Source: an uncultured Bacteroidales bacterium (GTDB lineage Bacteria > Bacteroidota > Bacteroidia > Bacteroidales > Marinilabiliaceae). From it: a DNA stretch of 5,860 nt. Of the stretch, positions 5,155-5,860 are shown in pieces (position 1 is the stretch's first letter; every line of letters starts with the position of its first letter). The position numbers and the translations under genes were made by a program. The notes under the pieces were generated by a model. It was not told the DNA's origin. It ran no database searches and saw only the letters and a list, made by a program, of their open reading frames with translations. The stretch covers positions 1 through 5,860 of the forward strand of contig CALAUL010000085.1 of assembly GCA_937892255.1 (NCBI GenBank). Direction: 5' to 3'.

Positions 5155-5860
5155 TTACTTCACAACTATCTTCTTGCTCACACCATCAGCTACGACAATG
5201 TAAACACCTCTTTCGAGACTCTCCACCTTACCGAGACACTGACCACTGAGAGCATATACTGCGTAGCTCTCCGCACCCTCAACGATAAGAGAATTACCTA
5301 TGAGGCGGATAGAGACACTATCAGCAACAACATCTGTGATTGGGGTATCATCTATACCCTGTATATTTGTGAAATCTTTCCAATACTCAGCACTCTTATA
5401 AGCCTCTACACTCTGCTTGGGTACATATACTGGGATAGATTTATCAACTCCATCAAACGGATAAATACCAACTATTGAAGGCGGCGTGACATTCTTACTC
5501 GTTATGCTTGTAAGAGAGCTACAATTAACGAAAGCCCACTCTCCTATCTCTGTCACACTCTCGGGTATCGTTATGCTTGTAAGAGAGCTACAATTTCTGA
5601 AAGCATATTTCCCTATTGATGTCACACCCTTTGGTATCGTTATGCTTGTAAGAGAACTGCAACCATCGAAAGCAGAACCGGCAATAATATAATCCTTACC
5701 CTCATAATCTGATGGCAATGTAACAGCTATCTTGTCTCCTATGCACGCAAGCAATTCAATATTATCTTCATCTACATAAAAGATATAATCTCCTACTATC
5801 TTAAGTTTACTCTCCCCTGACTCATCTGTATATACATTCTTTGCATAATATGCAACATAA
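5155..5860 (-). CDS. BspA-like leucine-rich-repeat surface protein, 5' end cut by window edge
   Basis: Open from the right edge to TAA at 5157-5155, 234 residues seen; the start lies outside. In order: a lead-in (YVAYYAKNVYTDE ... GDYIFYVDEDNIELL), three BspA-type LRR units of 23 residues built on C.SLTSITIP..VT.IG..AF, a capping stretch with VYVPKQSVEAYKSAEYWKDFTNIQGI, then a C-terminal module ending GVYIVVADGVSKKIVVK. That end resembles the type A sorting domains of Bacteroidetes type IX secretion substrates (Y.L.G....L..GVY.V...G...K.VVK), so surface export is likely. BspA-like proteins are associated with adhesion to host or bacterial surfaces; binding partner here unknown. It converges on the deacetylase operon and is probably an independent accessory gene. 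A TTG at 5754 might be taken as the start, but the frame continues upstream with the same character. Confidence 0.88.
   Translation of the reverse strand, partial: YVAYYAKNVYTDESGESKLKIVGDYIFYVDEDNIELLACIGDKIAVTLPSDYEGKDYIIAGSAFDGCSSLTSITIPKGVTSIGKYAFRNCSSLTSITIPESVTEIGEWAFVNCSSLTSITSKNVTPPSIVGIYPFDGVDKSIPVYVPKQSVEAYKSAEYWKDFTNIQGIDDTPITDVVADSVSIRLIGNSLIVEGAESYAVYALSGQCLGKVESLERGVYIVVADGVSKKIVVK
5501..5707 (-). repeat. Three 69-base tandem units encoding the LRR region
   Basis: Units begin at 5501, 5570 and 5639, a 69-base period equal to 23 codons. A 19-base core ending in GTAAGAGA on the plus strand is identical in all three, and the first two units share 26 bases in a row from their first base. 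The remaining parts differ, mostly at repeat positions exposed in LRR proteins. The last unit grades into the non-repeat lead-in. Confidence 0.85.

Noticed and set aside
5137..5692. Two plus-strand frames opposite the BspA-like gene
   Set aside because: The second is itself repetitive (MLVRELQ) only because it mirrors the LRR repeats on the other strand; neither looks like a protein family.
5499..5707. Regularly spaced repeats considered as a CRISPR array
   Set aside because: The period is 69 bases in frame with a protein LRR, and the 'spacers' encode conserved repeat residues.

Overview
The window looks like a chromosomal segment from a Bacteroidales bacterium (Prevotella/Porphyromonas/Bacteroides-type). 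Three things suggest this: Bacteroidetes-style promoter boxes (TTTG ... TAnnTTTG) with few Shine-Dalgarno sequences, a BspA-like leucine-rich-repeat protein with a C-terminal sorting-type domain, and an aryl-polyene/flexirubin-type gene set of the kind common in this phylum. I cannot name the species.

Left part (1-2090, minus strand): a compact tryptophan operon read leftwards, promoter - trpL leader - attenuator - trpB - trpA, with trpA running off the left edge. The leader peptide gene, about 20 codons with three consecutive Trp codons, is followed by a strong terminator hairpin just before trpB. This is the layout of classic ribosome-mediated attenuation. TrpB has every catalytic residue I can check. 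TrpA keeps its catalytic Glu and its interface Asp but has substitutions at several positions that are normally near-invariant, including Asp60 to Glu and changes in loop 6 and the phosphate-binding glycine. No trpEGDCF genes lie between trpB and trpA, unlike the usual Bacteroidales order. Together this suggests indole salvage, or a weakened alpha reaction, under Trp control.

Middle part (2090-4970, plus strand): a divergently transcribed, tightly packed operon of four genes: acyl carrier protein, ketosynthase with an intact Cys-His-His site, a single-domain chain-length-factor-like partner without that site, and a membrane-anchored NodB-type polysaccharide deacetylase. ACP plus KS plus partner form a minimal elongation module like that of aryl polyene/flexirubin clusters. 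The ketoreductase, dehydratase, starter and export genes are not in this window. The operon ends at a hairpin near 4939-4966.

Right part (4970-5860): a short intergenic stretch with a 22-base palindrome and two hairpins, then the 3' part of a minus-strand BspA-like surface protein that enters from the right edge. It carries three 23-residue repeats and a C-terminal domain resembling type IX secretion sorting domains.
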